This document shows positions 61,831 through 64,000 of a DNA stretch of 64,000 nt, piece after piece. The stretch comes from Paenibacillus aquistagni. GTDB lineage: Bacteria; Bacillota; Bacilli; Paenibacillales; Paenibacillaceae. The position numbers were made by a program, and so were the translations under genes. The notes beneath the pieces are model-generated. The model was given only the letters and a program-made list of their open reading frames with translations, had not been told where the DNA came from and searched no databases. Every line of letters starts with the position of its first letter. The stretch's first letter is position 1. The DNA lies in contig NZ_FXAZ01000009.1 of NCBI RefSeq assembly GCF_900177815.1, positions 90,703 through 154,702 on the forward strand. The letters are read 5' to 3'.

Positions 61831-63132
61831 TTATTCTGTCACAAGGTCATGCACGAGTACTGGCGCTTCTGCATGATCGCCGATCCGAATATTGGCATAG
61901 ATCATCTCGATCACCTGCTCGACATTCTCGCGATTCGCATGAATGGTGACGAGCGACTCTCCTGCTTTGACGGCATCCCCGATCTTTTTGTTCAGCATCA
62001 AGCCCACTGCAAGATCAATCTCAGATTCCTTCGTCGCACGCCCAGCACCAAGCAGCATCGCAGCCGTGCCGATCTCATCCGCTACAATCTCTGTCACGAC
62101 TCCATCCTGCTTCGCTGGCACCTCGATCAAGTAAGAAGCTTGCGGCAGCTTACTAGGATCGTCAACGACATCTGGATTGCCGCCTTGATGCTGAATAAAC
62201 GACTTGAACTTCTCCAGCGCCTTGCCATTATGAATAACCTGCTTCAGCTGTTCCTCTGCATCCTCCAAAGAATCTGCTTTGCCTGCAAGATAGACCATCT
62301 GACGCCCAAGCGCCAAGCACAGCTCCTCCAGATCCTTTGGACCATGGCCGCGAAGCGTATCAATCGCTTCCTTAACTTCCAAGGAGTTGCCGATAGCACG
62401 CCCAAGCGGCTGGCTCATATCAGAGATGACAGCCATCGTCTTGCGGCCCACGTTGTTGCCTATGCGAACCATGGCATGCGCCAAGGCTTTGGCATCTTCA
62501 ACCGTCTTCATGAAGGCGCCGGCTCCTGTCTTCACGTCGAGCACGATCGCATCCGAGCCCGCAGCGATCTTCTTGCTCATGATCGAGCTTGCGATCAGCG
62601 GAATCGAGTTGACTGTGCCTGTCACATCACGAAGGGCATACAGCTTCTTGTCGGCAGGCGTCAGATTGCCGGTCTGTCCGATAACGGCGATCTTGTCCTT
62701 GTTGACCAGATTTACGAATTCATCCTTCGTGATCTCCACATGGAAGCCTTCGATGGCTTCCAGCTTGTCAATGGTGCCCCCTGTGTGTCCGAGTCCACGG
62801 CCGGACATCTTCGCCACAGGAATATCCAGCGCAGCCACGAGCGGAGCCAATACCAGTGTCGTGGTATCGCCAACGCCGCCTGTGGAATGCTTGTCTACCT
62901 TGATGCCTTCAATAGCGGACAAATCAATCGTCTCTCCGGAATTGACCATCGCCATCGTTAGATCCGCCCGCTCCCGGTCCGTCATATCTTGGAAAAAGAT
63001 CGCCATCGCCAGCGCGCTTACTTGATAATCGGGAATGTCGCCTTTCGTATAGCCTTCTATTACAAAGTTGATTTCTTCTGTCGTCAATTCCTTGCCATCG
63101 CGCTTCTTCGCAATTACGTCTACCATTCTCAT
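61831..63132 (-). CDS. pdp: Pyrimidine-nucleoside phosphorylase
   Basis: 433 residues, the full length of the family. N-terminal [20 protein letters not shown], phosphate and base site [20 protein letters not shown], and [20 protein letters not shown]. Splits uridine, thymidine and deoxyuridine into base and (deoxy)ribose-1-phosphate. Start has AGGAGG. The C-terminal domain is intact. Lies downstream of deoD in the same orientation (69 bases apart), one salvage operon. Confidence 0.96.
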   Translation of the reverse strand: MRMVDVIAKKRDGKELTTEEINFVIEGYTKGDIPDYQVSALAMAIFFQDMTDRERADLTMAMVNSGETIDLSAIEGIKVDKHSTGGVGDTTTLVLAPLVAALDIPVAKMSGRGLGHTGGTIDKLEAIEGFHVEITKDEFVNLVNKDKIAVIGQTGNLTPADKKLYALRDVTGTVNSIPLIASSIMSKKIAAGSDAIVLDVKTGAGAFMKTVEDAKALAHAMVRIGNNVGRKTMAVISDMSQPLGRAIGNSLEVKEAIDTLRGHGPKDLEELCLALGRQMVYLAGKADSLEDAEEQLKQVIHNGKALEKFKSFIQHQGGNPDVVDDPSKLPQASYLIEVPAKQDGVVTEIVADEIGTAAMLLGAGRATKESEIDLAVGLMLNKKIGDAVKAGESLVTIHANRENVEQVIEMIYANIRIGDHAEAPVLVHDLVTE

Positions 63133-63201
63133 CGTTAAATCCTCCTGTCTCCTATGAGCTCGTTTTGTTATAAGCCTATATGCTGTAGATTCAGTTGTCG
63201 A

Positions 63202-63909
63202 TTAAATAGCGCGAGCGGTCTCAAGCGCAACTTCCATCATATCGTTGAAGGTCGTCTGGCGCTCTGCTGCTGTCGTCTCTTCTCCCGTAATCAAATGATC
63301 GCTTACCGTCAGAATCGTAAGGGCATTGACGCCAAACTTAGCAGCGAGCGAATAAATTGCAGTGGTCTCCATCTCGACTGCCAGCACACCATAATCCATC
63401 ATCTTTTGCACGACTGATTTGTCATCGCGGTAGAACATATCCGAGCTGAATATATTGCCCACATGCAGCTTCAAGCCTTTTTCCGTTCCTTTCTCGTAGG
63501 CTGACTTCAGCAAAGAGAAGCTTGCAATAGGAGAGAAATCATAGTCCTTGAACACATGACGGTTCATGCTTGAATCTGTGCATGAAGCTTGCGCCAGCAC
63601 AACATCACGCACATGCACATGCTCCTGCATCGCTCCGCATGTACCGACTCGGATCAGATTCTTGACGCCATATTCGCTTATAAGCTCATTGACATAGATG
63701 CTTGTCGTCGGAATTCCCATCCCTGTTCCTTGAACGGAGATGCGCTTGCCCTTGTAGGTTCCAGTAAAGCCCAGCATGCCGCGAACCTCGTTATAGCAGC
63801 TAATATTCTCTAGATACGTCTCTGCAATATACTTCGCTCTAAGCGGGTCTCCCGGCAGCAGAATGGTCTCTGCCACATCGCCTTGCTTTGCTCCAATATG
63901 AACACTCAT
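63202..63909 (-). CDS. deoD: Purine-nucleoside phosphorylase
   Basis: 235 residues from ATG 63909; this gives the standard DeoD N-terminus [20 protein letters not shown] and length. The frame extends to 63939. Contains [20 protein letters not shown] and [16 protein letters not shown], with the catalytic Asp in [10 protein letters not shown]. Phosphorolyses purine (deoxy)nucleosides. Adjacent to pdp. Confidence 0.96.
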   Translation of the reverse strand: MSVHIGAKQGDVAETILLPGDPLRAKYIAETYLENISCYNEVRGMLGFTGTYKGKRISVQGTGMGIPTTSIYVNELISEYGVKNLIRVGTCGAMQEHVHVRDVVLAQASCTDSSMNRHVFKDYDFSPIASFSLLKSAYEKGTEKGLKLHVGNIFSSDMFYRDDKSVVQKMMDYGVLAVEMETTAIYSLAAKFGVNALTILTVSDHLITGEETTAAERQTTFNDMMEVALETARAI

Positions 63910-64000
63910 CGTTATACCCATTCCTTTCGCTTCGCTCAAGGCACAAAACGGAATGAAATCCGTCAGCCTTGAGCGATTTTGTTATTCTTGAGTTACAGAG

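Noticed and set aside
61849..62961. Long plus-strand open frame (370 aa) opposite pdp
   Set aside because: Mirror frame of a well-recognised gene; composition is typical of antisense shadow and no ribosome site is seen.

Overview
The window looks like a Paenibacillus or close relative. Supporting signs are a huge SLH-anchored polysaccharide lyase, YesM/YesN-type two-component regulators, many glycoside hydrolases of the kind seen in that genus, strong GGAGG ribosome binding sites, frequent TTG/GTG starts, CcpA-type cre sites and a crcB-type fluoride riboswitch. This assignment rests on gene content only.

Region 1 (1 to about 19.7 kb) is the integrase-side part of a cos-type siphovirus prophage; the rest lies beyond base 1. 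Reading leftward from the lysogeny switch (cro-like and CI-like HTH genes, ImmA peptidase, integrase at 17-19 kb) come early and replication genes (ORF6C protein, an initiator carrying an iteron array, helicase loader, DnaB helicase, beta clamp). Next come a sigma-like late regulator, an AT-rich cargo block (10.7-7.5 kb), a short recombinase, and the packaging and head genes (two small-terminase-like proteins, an HNH-P-loop fusion, large terminase, portal, protease, start of the capsid gene). The cargo block holds a DUF932-like gene on the opposite strand and a self-contained pair of a soluble protein and a membrane protein, which is my best candidate for an undescribed phage-borne system.

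Region 2 (19.8 to 46.4 kb), all on the minus strand, is a polysaccharide utilisation locus. It has a cell-surface PL8 lyase, an ABC importer without its own ATPase, GH88 unsaturated uronyl hydrolase, two alpha-L-fucosidases (GH95, GH29), a GH112 galactoside phosphorylase, a DUF2264 protein, and the whole KduI / SDR dehydrogenase / KdgK / Eda route from unsaturated uronate to pyruvate and glyceraldehyde-3-phosphate. A YesM/YesN-like pair sits in the middle. Seven promoters in this region share a tandem box (consensus GGTCAAAAT, second copy 20-22 bp on) with the -10 element 38-39 bp after the second box, which I infer to be the operator of this regulator. The set suggests a fucosylated, uronic-acid-rich, galactose-containing polysaccharide.

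Region 3 (46.5 to 64 kb) holds ordinary and semi-accessory genes: a TetR regulator with a glycosyltransferase, two small proteins, a fluoride-type CLC antiporter under a fluoride riboswitch, an AraC regulator next to two GH38-like enzymes, a multicopper oxidase with an OmpR-type two-component system and a Met-rich secreted protein, and the pdp-deoD nucleoside phosphorylase pair.
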